64,000 nucleotides of DNA from Prolixibacteraceae bacterium UBA1413 (GTDB lineage: Bacteria; Bacteroidota; Bacteroidia; Bacteroidales; Prolixibacteraceae): contig DBPT01000029.1 of assembly GCA_002304925.1 (NCBI GenBank), positions 62,001 to 126,000 of the forward strand. The letters are read 5' to 3'. Under the pieces are notes generated by a model, which was not told the DNA's origin, ran no database searches, and was given only the letters and a program-made list of their open reading frames with translations. Position 1 is the stretch's first letter. Each line of letters opens with the position of its first letter. Positions 25,873 to 35,313 of this stretch are shown piece by piece. Made by a program: the position numbers and the translations under genes.

Positions 25873-27105
25873 TTACCCGGCTTTCAGCCTGTTGACATGC
25901 GAATGTTCCAGTTTTTCCTCCGCATATTCCCGGGTAATGCGGAGTGAGCGGAGTTCCTGTGAGGGGGAATGAAACATGGCGTCGTTCATGATGCTTTCAC
26001 AGATGGAGCGGAGCCCCCTTGCCCCCAGTTTGAATTCAACGGCTTTGTCGACGATATACGACAACACCTCTTCATCAAAGTGAAGCTGGATATTGTCCAG
26101 TTCAAATAGCTTGATATACTGCTTGATGATTGAGTTTTTGGGTTCGGTAAGGATTTTTCGCAAGGTATCCTTATCCAGGGGATCCAGATAGGTGAGTACC
26201 GGGAGCCGTCCGATGATTTCGGGTATCATGCCGAAAGATTTGAGATCCTGCGGAGAGATATACTGCAACAGATTTTCCCGTTCGATACGGTCAGTCTCCC
26301 GGGCCGCACTGTACCCGATCACTTTGGTGTTGAGGCGCTGGGCGATTTTCCGCTCAATGCCGTCAAAAGCACCCCCGCAAATGAAAAGAATATTCTTTGT
26401 ATTAACGGGGATCATCTTCTGTTCAGGATGTTTCCTGCCTCCCTGCGGAGGAACGTTGACAATGGAACCTTCAAGCAGTTTCAGCAATCCTTGCTGAACA
26501 CCCTCCCCTGAAACATCCCTGGTTATGGAAGGGTTGTCACCCTTACGCGCTATTTTGTCGATTTCGTCAATGAAGACAATGCCCCGTTCGGCAGCCTCCA
26601 CATTGTAATCGGCTACCTGAAGCAGGCGGGTGAGCAAACTCTCGATATCTTCTCCTACGTAGCCGGCCTCTGTCAAAACAGTCGCGTCAACGATGGTGAA
26701 AGGAACATGCAACATGCGGGCGATGGTTCTTGCCAGCAATGTTTTGCCGGTACCCGTTTCCCCGACGAGAATGATGTTGGACTTTTCAATTTCGATTTCA
26801 TCATCATCTACCCGTTGGACCAGCCTTTTGTAGTGATTGTAAACGGCAACGGAAAGGATCTTTTTGGCATGGTCCTGACCGATCACGTAACGGTCGAGAA
26901 AATCCTTGATCTCACGGGGCTTCATCAGTTTGATGCCGGTGAGGTCAAAAGACCCTTTTTTCTTCAGCTCTTCAAGAATGATTGAATGCGCCTGCTCTGC
27001 ACAACGGTCACAGATATGCCCGTCAATCCCCGCAATCAGCAGGTTGACGTCCATTTTTTCCCGTCCGCAGAACGAGCACTTATCCACTCTTCCTTTTGAT
27101 GCCAT
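25873..27105 (-). CDS. clpX: ClpXP protease ATPase subunit ClpX
   Basis: ClpX unfolds tagged proteins and feeds them to ClpP. The 410-residue protein has the N-terminal C4 zinc-binding domain (Cys10, Cys13, Cys32, Cys35), Walker A GETGTGKT, Walker B VFIDEIDK, the pore loop region GYVGED, the sensor motifs, and the ClpP-docking IGF-type loop in the family position (VIGYSA follows a shorter segment). It begins one base behind the clpP stop, so the two are co-translated. The downstream gap of 58 bases to the convergent FabH-like gene holds no clear hairpin terminator. Confidence 0.97.
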   Translation of the reverse strand: MASKGRVDKCSFCGREKMDVNLLIAGIDGHICDRCAEQAHSIILEELKKKGSFDLTGIKLMKPREIKDFLDRYVIGQDHAKKILSVAVYNHYKRLVQRVDDDEIEIEKSNIILVGETGTGKTLLARTIARMLHVPFTIVDATVLTEAGYVGEDIESLLTRLLQVADYNVEAAERGIVFIDEIDKIARKGDNPSITRDVSGEGVQQGLLKLLEGSIVNVPPQGGRKHPEQKMIPVNTKNILFICGGAFDGIERKIAQRLNTKVIGYSAARETDRIERENLLQYISPQDLKSFGMIPEIIGRLPVLTYLDPLDKDTLRKILTEPKNSIIKQYIKLFELDNIQLHFDEEVLSYIVDKAVEFKLGARGLRSICESIMNDAMFHSPSQELRSLRITREYAEEKLEHSHVNRLKAG

Positions 27106-27106
27106 C

Positions 27107-27784
27107 TTATTTTCCGGTTCTTACCAGGATCTCATCAATCATCCCGTATTCCACCGCCTCCTCCGAAGTCATCCAGTAATCCCGGTCGGCATCTTTTTCT
27201 ACCTGCTCCAGCGATTTCCCAGTATGGAATGAGATGATCGAGTAAAGCTCCTTTTTTATTTTCATGATTTCGCGTGCCGTGATTTCGATATCGGAGGCCT
27301 GCCCCTGAACTCCCCCCATGGGCTGGTGGATCATTATCCTGGAATGTTTCAGCGCCGACCGTTTTCCCTTCGCTCCGGCAGTCAGCAAAATAGCGCCCAT
27401 GGAAGCCGCCATACCCGTGCATATGGTGGCGATGCTGGCCGAAATGTATTGCATGGTATCGTAAATCCCCAATCCGGCATAAACCGATCCTCCCGGCGTG
27501 TTGAAATATACCTGAATGTCCTTTGTGGGATCGGTGGACTCCAGAAAAAGCAACTGTGCCTGAATGATGTTAGCTACCGTATCATCAATGGGAACCCCGA
27601 GGAAAATTATCCTGTCCATCATCAGCCTTGAAAAAACATCCATGGAAGCCACATTCAGCTGCCGCTCCTCAATGATAGTCGGAGAAATGTAATAATCCTG
27701 CGCCGTAACATAACGGTGCATGGTCATGCTGCTGATGCCTGCATGCTTGACGGCATATTTGTTGAATTCTTCTTTCCAGTTCAT
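27107..27784 (-). CDS. clpP: ATP-dependent Clp protease proteolytic subunit ClpP
   Basis: The serine peptidase core of ClpXP. The 225 residues contain the triad Ser128 (GMAASMG), His153 (MIHQPMGG) and Asp202 (DADRDYW). The N-terminus is longer than in E. coli by some 20 residues and probably includes a short propeptide. A strong Shine-Dalgarno AGGAGG, rare in this phylum, lies 8 bases before the ATG. clpX follows directly. A TAnnTTTG element in the gap behind tig suggests that clpPX has its own promoter besides read-through from tig. Confidence 0.97.
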   Translation of the reverse strand: MNWKEEFNKYAVKHAGISSMTMHRYVTAQDYYISPTIIEERQLNVASMDVFSRLMMDRIIFLGVPIDDTVANIIQAQLLFLESTDPTKDIQVYFNTPGGSVYAGLGIYDTMQYISASIATICTGMAASMGAILLTAGAKGKRSALKHSRIMIHQPMGGVQGQASDIEITAREIMKIKKELYSIISFHTGKSLEQVEKDADRDYWMTSEEAVEYGMIDEILVRTGK

Positions 27785-27792
27785 TCTGATTC

Positions 27793-27798
27793 CCTCCT
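27793..27798 (-). promoter_or_regulatory. Strong Shine-Dalgarno sequence of clpP
   Basis: Minus-strand AGGAGG stands 8 bases before the clpP ATG. Bacteroidota mostly start translation without such a site, so it is worth marking; greA has another. Confidence 0.6.
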
Positions 27799-27858
27799 TA
27801 TCAGGTTAAATCTTCAATTAACGGCCGGTCACTGATCCACAATATTCCTTTATGCTCA

Positions 27859-27866
27859 CAAAGTTA
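27859..27866 (-). promoter_or_regulatory. -7 promoter element (TAACTTTG) of clpPX
   Basis: Minus-strand TAACTTTG matches TAnnTTTG. It lies 75 bases before the clpP ATG and just behind the tig stop codon, so it would drive clpP-clpX alone. Confidence 0.4.
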
Positions 27867-27882
27867 TTAAATTGCCCGAGGA

Positions 27883-29256
27883 TTATTCTTCCATTTCCTG
27901 GTTATTCCGCAGGATGGCCTCGAATTCTTCGGAGGTGACCTCTTTTTCCACTACCACAGCCTTTTCCCTGATCAGACGGATCACCTTATCTTCAAAAATC
28001 CTCCTGATAATACGATCCTTGTCTTCCTCCTTCTCCAGGATTTTCTTCACATAACTTTCCAGGTGCTCCCCGGGAAGCTCATAAATTCCATATTGCCTGA
28101 ATTGGGATATGGCAATTCCCCGGGCAACTTCCGTCACCTCTTCTTCGGTGATGCCGATTTCATGTTCCCTGATCAGGCTGTTTTTTATCAACTGCCAGCG
28201 AAGGTCTTTGATGAATCCTTCAAAATCCTTATCGATCTGCTCATCGGTCATCTCTTTGTTCACCTCTTTCAGCCAACGTTTTAAAAACGCTTCAGGCAAG
28301 TCGAAAGGAACACATTTCACGAGCTGGTCGCGGGTATCCACAGCGAACTTCTGATCAGACGACCGTGCCAGACCCATACTGATTTCATTGATGAGACGCT
28401 CTTTGAACTGGTCGATGGTCAGAATGTCGGTTTCGGGACCATAGATTTTTTTGAAAAGCTCTTCATTCAGGTCTGCCTTTTTGAAATTCAGAATGCTCCG
28501 GATTGTGAAGCTGAAGTCACTGTTGAGTACGTCAGCAGCTTCGTGGCTGATGTTCAGCATGTGCCCCACCTCATGGCGGTCTCCGAATACCCTGACGGGA
28601 TCGAACACCAAAACATCGCCTGCCTTTTTGCCCACGATCTCTTTCTTCACCCCTTTGTCCTTCATCAGGTCAACAGCAATGAGCACCCCCTCCGCAGAAA
28701 TACCTCCCTCTGCCTTTTCACCGGTTCCGTCAAGTTGCACAAAATCACCCCTGACACTGCTCTTCTTTTCCACCAGGGTCCCCTCTTCATTGATCCCGAA
28801 ATTCATCCTGACGGATTCGATGTTCTCTTTCACCATTTTCTCGTCCACCTTGATCCGGTAATAATCAAATGATTCCTTCCCATCGAAATCCACTTTCACA
28901 TCAGGGGAAAGGGCCACGTCAAAAGCAAATTCGAATTCTTTATCTTCATCCCAGTTGATTGGCTTCTGGTGGTCGGGATCGGGAAGCGGATCGCCAAGAA
29001 TCGCCATGTTTTCGTCCCTGAGGTAATTGGTAAGATTGTGGGAGAGCAGGTTATTGACTTCTTCGGCAATAACGGGTTTGGCGAACTTTTTATGGATGAG
29101 GGAGGAGGGGACCTTGCCGGGCCTGAAACCCGGCAATGCTGCTTTGAGCCGGTAATCACGAAGCTTGTCGGCCACAGTTTTTTCATAGTCGGCTGGTTCC
29201 ACCACCACCCTTATCAACACATAACCCTTGTCGGTATTTTCACGAGTGATCTTCAT
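27883..29256 (-). CDS. tig: Trigger factor, ribosome-bound chaperone
   Basis: Trigger factor binds the ribosomal exit tunnel and shields new chains. In the 457-residue protein the ribosome-binding domain carries GFRPGKVPSSLI near residue 42-53, equivalent to the GFRxGKxP signature. The middle FKBP-type domain (about 155-245) is present but divergent, as in other Bacteroidota, so prolyl isomerase activity is doubtful. The C-terminal helical arms follow and are highly charged. It is upstream of clpP and clpX, the classical tig-clpP-clpX order. A tRNA-Leu gene lies 68 bases before it in the same direction. Confidence 0.94.
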   Translation of the reverse strand: MKITRENTDKGYVLIRVVVEPADYEKTVADKLRDYRLKAALPGFRPGKVPSSLIHKKFAKPVIAEEVNNLLSHNLTNYLRDENMAILGDPLPDPDHQKPINWDEDKEFEFAFDVALSPDVKVDFDGKESFDYYRIKVDEKMVKENIESVRMNFGINEEGTLVEKKSSVRGDFVQLDGTGEKAEGGISAEGVLIAVDLMKDKGVKKEIVGKKAGDVLVFDPVRVFGDRHEVGHMLNISHEAADVLNSDFSFTIRSILNFKKADLNEELFKKIYGPETDILTIDQFKERLINEISMGLARSSDQKFAVDTRDQLVKCVPFDLPEAFLKRWLKEVNKEMTDEQIDKDFEGFIKDLRWQLIKNSLIREHEIGITEEEVTEVARGIAISQFRQYGIYELPGEHLESYVKKILEKEEDKDRIIRRIFEDKVIRLIREKAVVVEKEVTSEEFEAILRNNQEMEE

Positions 29257-29324
29257 GTTTTCTTAATAGCTTGAATATTAACAAAAAACAGGCCCGGTCC
29301 TAATGCAGGCCAGCCGTTCTGATG

Positions 29325-29406
29325 TGCGGACGAAGGGACTCGAACCCCCATGCCGTAAGGCACCAGATCCTAAGTCTGGCACGTCTACCAATTCCGCCAC
29401 GTCCGC
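29325..29406 (-). tRNA. tRNA-Leu (anticodon UAG)
   Basis: The minus strand folds as a class II tRNA of 82 bases. The 7-base acceptor stem pairs GCGGACG with CGTCCGC and is followed by discriminator A; CCA is not encoded. The anticodon stem CCAGA/TCTGG holds the loop CTTAGGA with anticodon TAG, reading CUA and other CUN leucine codons. The long variable arm TGCCTTACGGCA and the T arm with GTTCGAGTC are clear. It has its own TAnnTTTG element 12 bases upstream. Confidence 0.96.
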
Positions 29407-29417
29407 AATTTGAGGCG

Positions 29418-29425
29418 CAAAGGTA
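29418..29425 (-). promoter_or_regulatory. -7 promoter element (TACCTTTG) of the tRNA-Leu gene
   Basis: Minus-strand TACCTTTG matches TAnnTTTG and ends 12 bases before the first tRNA base, as expected for a tRNA transcript with a short leader. Confidence 0.5.
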
Positions 29426-29482
29426 GTTATTTTTTTGTTGCAGGAGGATACAACTTTCACAGAAACAGCAAAAAACGGCCCT

Positions 29483-30205
29483 TTACCGGAGTTCGAAATT
29501 CTGCCCCAGATAGACTTTCCTCACCACCTCATCATTGGCAAGATCTTGGGCCGTTCCCGATTTCAGGATGCTGCCTTCAAACAACAGATAGGAGCGGTCG
29601 GTAATCGAGAGCGTTTCATGCACATTGTGATCGGTGATCAGTACACCTATGTTCTTCTCCTTCAGCTGGGAGACGATATGCTGGATATCTTCGACGGCAA
29701 TGGGATCGACGCCCGCGAAAGGTTCATCCAGAAGAATGAATTTGGGATCGATGGCCAGGGCACGGGCGATTTCCGTACGCCGCCGTTCTCCTCCCGAAAG
29801 CTGGTACCCCTTGCTCTTGCGGATATGCTGCAATCCGAATTCCAACAACAACGATTCCAGTTTTTCCTGCTGATAGGCCCTGGAATAGTCGGTCATTTCC
29901 AAAACCGCACGGAGGTTGTCTTCTATGCTCAGCTTCCTGAAAACACTGGCTTCTTGCGCCAGATAACCAATCCCCAGCTGGGCCCTTTTGTATACAGGAA
30001 GATGCGTGATCTCTTCGTCATTCAAAAATATCTTCCCTGAAAATGGCTGTATCAACCCTACAATCATGTAAAACGAGGTGGTCTTCCCGGCACCGTTGGG
30101 ACCCAGCAATCCCACAATTTCACCCTGATGTACATCAAAACTGACCCCGTTTACCACCGTCCTCTTCCGGTATTTTTTAACTATGTTCTCTGCTCTTAAT
30201 ATCAT
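29483..30205 (-). CDS. lptB: Lipopolysaccharide export ABC transporter ATPase LptB
   Basis: LptB powers extraction of LPS from the inner membrane by LptFG. The 240-residue ABC protein has Walker A GPNGAGKT (residues 35-42), the Q-loop YLAQEASVFRKL that is characteristic of LptB, signature LSGGERRR, Walker B FILLDEPFAGVDP and the H-loop LITDHNVHETL. The residues at the Q-loop and ITDHNV separate it from the closely related branched amino acid ATPase LivF. It follows tatC by 19 bases with an AAGGAG ribosome site in the gap. Confidence 0.95.
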   Translation of the reverse strand: MILRAENIVKKYRKRTVVNGVSFDVHQGEIVGLLGPNGAGKTTSFYMIVGLIQPFSGKIFLNDEEITHLPVYKRAQLGIGYLAQEASVFRKLSIEDNLRAVLEMTDYSRAYQQEKLESLLLEFGLQHIRKSKGYQLSGGERRRTEIARALAIDPKFILLDEPFAGVDPIAVEDIQHIVSQLKEKNIGVLITDHNVHETLSITDRSYLLFEGSILKSGTAQDLANDEVVRKVYLGQNFELR

Positions 30206-30224
30206 GGTCTCTCTCCTTTTCCGG

Positions 30225-31106
30225 TCATGAGGTTTTACTGGCTGCCCTTTCCTTTTTCTCCGCGTTCTTTGCTACCCGTCCTGAAATAAAAATACTCACC
30301 TCATACAGGAGTATGAGGGGAATGGCCACCATGATCTGGCTGAAAATGTCGGGAGGGGTGATCACAGCCGCCAGAGCTACCAACAACACGATGGCGTGTC
30401 TCCGGTAAGTCCTCATAAATCCGGGAGTCAGCAATCCCACCTTACTCAGTGAATAAGAAAAAACAGGCAGCAGAAATACCACCCCTGATGCAAATACTAC
30501 GCTGATAACCATACTGATGTATGAGGTGATGTTGATCTGGTTGGTCACCTCAGGGCTGATGGAATAGTTTCCGAAAAACTGTATCGTAAGGGGCACGATC
30601 AGGTAATAACCGAAAAGTACGCCAATGATGAAAAGGAAGGTTGTGTAAAATACGGCGCCAGTGGCTACTTTTTTCTCGTTTTCATAAAGGGCAGGTTTGA
30701 TGAACTTCCAGAATTCCCAGAAAACCACGGGTGCCGCCATGATCAGTCCGGCAACAATGGCAGCCCATATCGACATGTTAAACTGCCCGGGCATTTTGAT
30801 ATTGATCAGTTCAATTTCCTGCCGGTTAATCGCTAGGGCATCCTTCCCGAAGTAATCAGCCATTTTCTGAAACATTCGGTTGGTGAAAAAATCACTCTCC
30901 TTGGGTTTGAAGATGATCTCCTGAAAAATAAAATCCCGGATGATGAAAGCAACAATCGCCAGCACAAAAACGGCGATGAGTGACCGAATGATGTGCCACC
31001 GCAATTCTTCAAGGTGATCGAGAAACGACATTTCCCCAACCTTTTCCTGCTCTTTTCTCCGTTTCGCTTCGAGGGCTTTTGTTTCCTTTTCAGCCTTACT
31101 GCTCAT
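30225..31106 (-). CDS. tatC: Sec-independent protein translocase TatC
   Basis: TatC is the receptor for twin-arginine signal peptides in the inner membrane. The 293-residue protein has the cytoplasmic N-terminal motif SFLDHLEELRW, six predicted membrane helices, the conserved FWEFWKFIKPALYENEKK loop before helix 3, and a C-terminal GR-type basic tail. The first periplasmic loop (about residues 60-100) is longer than in E. coli, as in other Bacteroidota. The charged first 25 residues may not be translated: a second Met directly before SFLDHL (31031) is an equally good start. No tatA gene is in the window. Confidence 0.93.
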   Translation of the reverse strand: MSSKAEKETKALEAKRRKEQEKVGEMSFLDHLEELRWHIIRSLIAVFVLAIVAFIIRDFIFQEIIFKPKESDFFTNRMFQKMADYFGKDALAINRQEIELINIKMPGQFNMSIWAAIVAGLIMAAPVVFWEFWKFIKPALYENEKKVATGAVFYTTFLFIIGVLFGYYLIVPLTIQFFGNYSISPEVTNQINITSYISMVISVVFASGVVFLLPVFSYSLSKVGLLTPGFMRTYRRHAIVLLVALAAVITPPDIFSQIMVAIPLILLYEVSIFISGRVAKNAEKKERAASKTS

Positions 31107-31130
31107 TCTCTTCTGTTGTAAGAAATTGAT

Positions 31131-31346
31131 ACACCCCGCCGCAAAGCAGCGGAGAATCTGATTCCGCAGAGGACTTCTCTGTTGTCTTGCTCGCGAACCC
31201 CGTGGCAGCGCCGACGGGGAAACGAATCCCGGAAAACCGGGATGAGTTCGACGGGTTTCAGCACCAGGTCAGCCAAAAGCCGAAACCAGGCATTAATGCT
31301 TGCCTCGCACAAAGAACGGATATAGTCAATGTGCTCGCCGGAATTC
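31131..31346. repeat. Intergenic repeat element, copy 3, in a gene-free stretch
   Basis: The 398 bases between tatC and recQ hold no convincing gene. They contain blocks shared with the element at 8948-9067: CACCCCGCCGCAAAGCAGCGG (31131-31151) with ATTCCGCAGAGGACTTCTC, and GTGCTCGCCGGAATTC (31331-31346), here separated by about 140 bases of other sequence that holds a small hairpin (ATCCCGGAAAACCGGGAT). The part from 31385 to the recQ start is AT-rich and would hold the recQ promoter; the inverted repeat GGCAATTTTGCC at about 31474-31485 is the only structure there. Confidence 0.4.
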
Positions 31347-31504
31347 AAAACAATGCAAATATAACGACTTCTGCAGAATAGCACCGGAAAGAAAATGTTT
31401 TATTAATTGCAAATTATCACTGATTTGTTTGTGCTTTCTTGAACTTTCACTAATTTTAGGTAGCATGTAAAAGGCAATTTTGCCAGAATGGAAACCAAGT
31501 AAAA

Positions 31505-33688
31505 ATGTCAACGAATTTATTACTTAACGATAATTTACAGAAATATTTCGGGTTTGACCGGTTCAAGGGGGAACAGGAAGCCGCCATTATGAGTGTTCTT
31601 GAGGGTCACAATACTTTTGTCCTGATGCCGACGGGAGGGGGGAAATCGCTGATTTACCAGTTACCGGCGGTGATCATGGAGGGGACGGCGATTGTGATCT
31701 CTCCCCTGATTGCGTTAATGAAGAATCAGGTAGATTCCATGCGGGGTATTTCCACGGAGGACAACATCGCTCATTTTCTGAATTCATCGCTTTCCAAGGC
31801 GGCCATCCAGGATGTCAAGGATGACGTTTTGGCGGGCAAGACCAAATTGTTGTATGTGGCGCCCGAATCGCTTACCAAAGAGGAGAATGTCGAATTTCTT
31901 AAGAACGTCCGGATCTCGTTTTACGCGGTTGATGAAGCCCATTGCATTTCGGAATGGGGGCATGATTTCAGGCCTGAATACCGACGGATCAGGCCCATTG
32001 TCCAGGAAATCGGAACGGCTCCCATCATTGCGCTGACGGCGACAGCCACGGCAAAGGTGCAGCACGACATCCAGAAGAACCTGGGGATTCTGGATGCTAA
32101 CGTTTTCAAAGCTTCCTTCAACCGGCCCAACCTCTATTATGAAGTGAGGCCGAAAATAAAGCCGGAAGCACAAATCATCCGCTTCATCAAAGAGAATCCC
32201 GGAAAATCGGGAATCATCTATTGCCTGAGCAGGAAGAAGGTGGAAGAACTTGCCGAAACCCTGCGGATTAATGAGATCAGGGTGCTACCTTACCATGCGG
32301 GCATGGATGCCACCACGCGGTCGACGAACCAGGACAAATTTCTGATGGAAGAAGTGGATGTTATGGTGGCAACCATTGCCTTCGGCATGGGGATTGATAA
32401 GCCCGATGTGCGGTATGTCATCCACTACGACATCCCCAAAAGTCTCGAGGGCTATTATCAGGAAACCGGAAGGGCCGGCCGGGACGGGGGAGAAGGAAAA
32501 TGCATCACTTTTTACAGCTACAAGGATATCCAGAAACTCGACAAATTTATGCACGGCAAGCCTGTGGCAGAACAGGAAATTGGCAGGCAGCTCCTGCTCG
32601 ACACGGTATCCTATGCTGAAACAGCCATCTGCCGAAGGATCATACTCCTTCATTATTTCGGTGAAAAATTTGAAGCCGAAAACTGCGGAAACTGTGACAA
32701 CTGTCTGAACCCCAAAGAGATCCTGGAAGCCAGCGATGAAGTGATCCGCGCCCTGGAAACAATCCTGGAAGTCAAGGAAAAATATAAGGCCGAACACATC
32801 GCCGATATCCTGGTGGGAAAAAGTACTGCCGCGGTGAAATCATTCCGCCACGATGAACTGGAATCTTTCGGAGCAGGCGACGATCATGACGAACATTTCT
32901 GGAATGCCGTTTTCAGGCAGGCGATGGTAGCCGGACTGATCACCAAGGACATCGAGAATTACGGGTTGCTGAAGATAACTCCCGAAGGGCATGAATTCCT
33001 CAAAAATCCGCAACCCTTCCAACTGGTAAAGAATCACCGCTACGAAGACGACGAGGATGAATCGGGAGCAGGAGCTCCCGCCGGCGGTTCGGGAGGAGAT
33101 CCCGAACTGTTCAACATGCTGAAAGACCTGCGGAAAAGCATTTCCAAAAAACACAACCTGCCTCCCTTCGTGATTTTCCAGGATCCTTCACTCGCCGATA
33201 TGTCCATTCAATATCCCATCACCCTTGAAGAACTCCAGAAAATCCAGGGCGTCGGCCAGGGAAAAGCCCTCCGTTACGGCAAAGAATTCGTTTCCCTGAT
33301 CAGGAAATTCGTGGAGGAAAATGAAATCGAACGACCTCAGGATCTGGTGGTCAGGCAAGTAGCCAATAAATCGAAATTCAAGGTATATATCATCCAAAGT
33401 ATTGACCGGAAAATCTCCCTCGAAGATATCGCCGACGCCAAGGGAATTGAATTCCCCGAACTCCTTTCCGAAATCGAAGCCATCGTGAATTCAGGCACAC
33501 GGATCAATATCGATTACTTTATCAACGAAGTGCTTGATGAAGAGCAACAGCAGGAAATTTTCGACTATTTCAGGGAAGCCCAGGATGATTCCGTGGAAAC
33601 AGCCCTGACCGAACTAGGAGATGAGGATTACTCCGAAGAACATATCCGGCTCATGCGTATCAAGTTTTTATCCGACATGGGGAATTGA
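31505..33688 (+). CDS. recQ: ATP-dependent DNA helicase RecQ
   Basis: A 3'-5' DNA helicase for recombination and fork repair. The 727-residue protein has the helicase core with MPTGGGKS (Walker A), VDEAHCISEWGHDFRPEY (DEAH box plus the RecQ aromatic loop), TATATAKV and QETGRAGRDG, then the zinc-binding region with Cys in ICRR and CGNCDNC near residues 390-405, a winged-helix RQC domain, an acidic Gly-rich linker near 515-540, an HRDC domain (about 540-620), and a further C-terminal domain ending RIKFLSDMGN. It is monocistronic, with a long gap before it and ahcY behind under its own promoter. Confidence 0.96.
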   Translation: MSTNLLLNDNLQKYFGFDRFKGEQEAAIMSVLEGHNTFVLMPTGGGKSLIYQLPAVIMEGTAIVISPLIALMKNQVDSMRGISTEDNIAHFLNSSLSKAAIQDVKDDVLAGKTKLLYVAPESLTKEENVEFLKNVRISFYAVDEAHCISEWGHDFRPEYRRIRPIVQEIGTAPIIALTATATAKVQHDIQKNLGILDANVFKASFNRPNLYYEVRPKIKPEAQIIRFIKENPGKSGIIYCLSRKKVEELAETLRINEIRVLPYHAGMDATTRSTNQDKFLMEEVDVMVATIAFGMGIDKPDVRYVIHYDIPKSLEGYYQETGRAGRDGGEGKCITFYSYKDIQKLDKFMHGKPVAEQEIGRQLLLDTVSYAETAICRRIILLHYFGEKFEAENCGNCDNCLNPKEILEASDEVIRALETILEVKEKYKAEHIADILVGKSTAAVKSFRHDELESFGAGDDHDEHFWNAVFRQAMVAGLITKDIENYGLLKITPEGHEFLKNPQPFQLVKNHRYEDDEDESGAGAPAGGSGGDPELFNMLKDLRKSISKKHNLPPFVIFQDPSLADMSIQYPITLEELQKIQGVGQGKALRYGKEFVSLIRKFVEENEIERPQDLVVRQVANKSKFKVYIIQSIDRKISLEDIADAKGIEFPELLSEIEAIVNSGTRINIDYFINEVLDEEQQQEIFDYFREAQDDSVETALTELGDEDYSEEHIRLMRIKFLSDMGN

Positions 33689-33726
33689 CCGGGACTGAGG
33701 TTTCCCGGCACCTCCGGTTCTTTTCC

Positions 33727-33774
33727 TGCCCCGGAATTGCATCTCAGGTGGTTTTTCCGTCACCCTGAGGGGCA
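33727..33774 (+). other. Nested inverted repeat between recQ and ahcY
   Basis: TGCCCC at 33727-33732 can pair with GGGGCA at 33769-33774, and CTCAGGTG (33743-33750) with CACCCTGAG (33761-33769) with one bulge. Only TTTT, after a few bases, follows, so this is either a weak recQ terminator or chance structure. It does not resemble the SAH riboswitch consensus as I know it. Confidence 0.3.
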
Positions 33775-33801
33775 TTGCTTTTCAGATTGCGGAAAAAAGG
33801 A

Positions 33802-33809
33802 TAATTTTG
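33802..33809 (+). promoter_or_regulatory. -7 promoter element (TAATTTTG) of ahcY
   Basis: TAATTTTG matches TAnnTTTG and ends 16 bases before the ahcY ATG. Confidence 0.5.
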
Positions 33810-33825
33810 CGCGAAATTTTCAACC

Positions 33826-35244
33826 ATGACAGCAACAATAATGAACACAACCGATTATAAGATAGCCGACATCTCCCTTGCCGAATTCGGAAGGAAGGAG
33901 ATTGAGATCGCTGAAAAAGAGATGCCGGGGTTGATGGCCATCCGCAAACGGTTCAGTGCGACAAAGCCCCTGAAGGGGGCCCGCATTACCGGCAGTCTGC
34001 ACATGACCGTTCAGACCGCGGTTCTAATCGAAACCCTGAAGGAGTTGGGAGCCGAAGTACGTTGGGCCAGTTGTAACATCTTCTCGACACAGGACCATGC
34101 CGCCGCTGCCATTGCCAAAGCAGGAATTCCGGTTTTTGCCTGGAAAGGTGAAAGCCTCGCTGAATATTGGTGGTGTACCGACAGGGCGCTGGATTTCGGC
34201 AACGGAATGGGGCCTCATTTGATCGTGGATGACGGGGGAGATGCCACCCTGATGGTTCACCGGGGCTTTATGGCTGAAAAAGATCCCTCCATCCTCGACC
34301 TGCCCGCAGAAGGAGAAGACGAAATCCAGCTCAACCAGCACCTGAGGAGAATCGCCGCAGAAACACCCACCCGCTGGAGTGTGACAGCCCGCTCCATCAA
34401 AGGAGTCTCCGAAGAAACGACCACCGGGGTTCACCGCCTTTATCAGATGAAAGAAAACGGTGAGCTGCTTTTCCCGGCTATTAATGTGAACGATTCGGTC
34501 ACCAAGTCAAAATTCGATAACCTGTATGGTTGCCGGGAATCACTTGCCGACGGCATCAAGCGGGCTACCGATGTGATGATCGCCGGGAAAGTCGTGGTGG
34601 TCGCCGGCTATGGCGATGTAGGAAAGGGATGTGCCCGCTCCATGCGCGGCTACGGCGCCCGGGTCATCGTCACGGAAATAGATCCCATCTGCGCCCTCCA
34701 GGCCGCCATGGAGGGATTCGAGGTGAAAACCATGGAAGACGCCCTCCCCGAAGGAAATATCTTCGTCACCACCACCGGAAACCGCGATGTCATTACCGGT
34801 GAACACATGGCGCAGATGAAAGACCAGGCTATCGTTTGTAATATCGGCCATTTCGACAATGAAATCCAGGTCGCCCGGCTTGAAAAATGGCCCGGCATCC
34901 TGAAAACAAATATCAAACCACAGGTCGACAAATACAGCTTTCCCGATGGTCATTCCATCTATCTGCTGGCAGAAGGCCGTCTTGTGAATCTGGGATGCGC
35001 CACCGGCCATCCCTCCTTTGTGATGAGTAACTCCTTCACAAACCAGACACTGGCACAGATCGAACTCTGGCAGAAAGAGCTGGAAACCGGCGTATACCGG
35101 CTACCGAAAAAACTCGACGAAGAGGTCGCCCGGCTTCATCTCGAACAACTGGGAGTCAGACTCACCACCCTCACCGAAGAACAGGCTGCCTATATCGGCG
35201 TTCCAGGGGAAGGACCCTACAAGCCGGAACACTACCGCTATTGA
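33826..35244 (+). CDS. ahcY: Adenosylhomocysteinase
   Basis: Hydrolyses S-adenosylhomocysteine to adenosine and homocysteine, which clears the inhibitor made by SAM methyltransferases. The 472-residue NAD-dependent protein shows the substrate domain (ARITGSLHMTVQTAVLIETL, WASCNIFSTQDHAAAA), the SVTKSKFDNLYGC block, the NAD fold VAGYGDVGKGCA near residue 260, NIGHFDNEI, and the C-terminal KPDHYRY-type ending (KPEHYRY) that contributes to the neighbouring subunit's NAD site. The insert of about 40 residues typical for many bacteria is present. A second Met at codon 6 is an alternative start. Confidence 0.97.
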   Translation: MTATIMNTTDYKIADISLAEFGRKEIEIAEKEMPGLMAIRKRFSATKPLKGARITGSLHMTVQTAVLIETLKELGAEVRWASCNIFSTQDHAAAAIAKAGIPVFAWKGESLAEYWWCTDRALDFGNGMGPHLIVDDGGDATLMVHRGFMAEKDPSILDLPAEGEDEIQLNQHLRRIAAETPTRWSVTARSIKGVSEETTTGVHRLYQMKENGELLFPAINVNDSVTKSKFDNLYGCRESLADGIKRATDVMIAGKVVVVAGYGDVGKGCARSMRGYGARVIVTEIDPICALQAAMEGFEVKTMEDALPEGNIFVTTTGNRDVITGEHMAQMKDQAIVCNIGHFDNEIQVARLEKWPGILKTNIKPQVDKYSFPDGHSIYLLAEGRLVNLGCATGHPSFVMSNSFTNQTLAQIELWQKELETGVYRLPKKLDEEVARLHLEQLGVRLTTLTEEQAAYIGVPGEGPYKPEHYRY

Positions 35245-35313
35245 GGCTGTCACCTCCGCTGAAGCTACAGTGTCCGAAGAAAATTGAGGTTAAGATTAAG
35301 GGTGATAACGGGG

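Noticed and set aside
31103..31384. 93-codon minus-strand frame between tatC and recQ
   Set aside because: It consists of repeat-like intergenic sequence, overlaps the tatC start and has no plausible protein character.
33689..33825. Possible SAH riboswitch before ahcY
   Set aside because: Nested inverted repeats exist, but the conserved core of the SAH riboswitch is not seen and the promoter element lies downstream of the structure.
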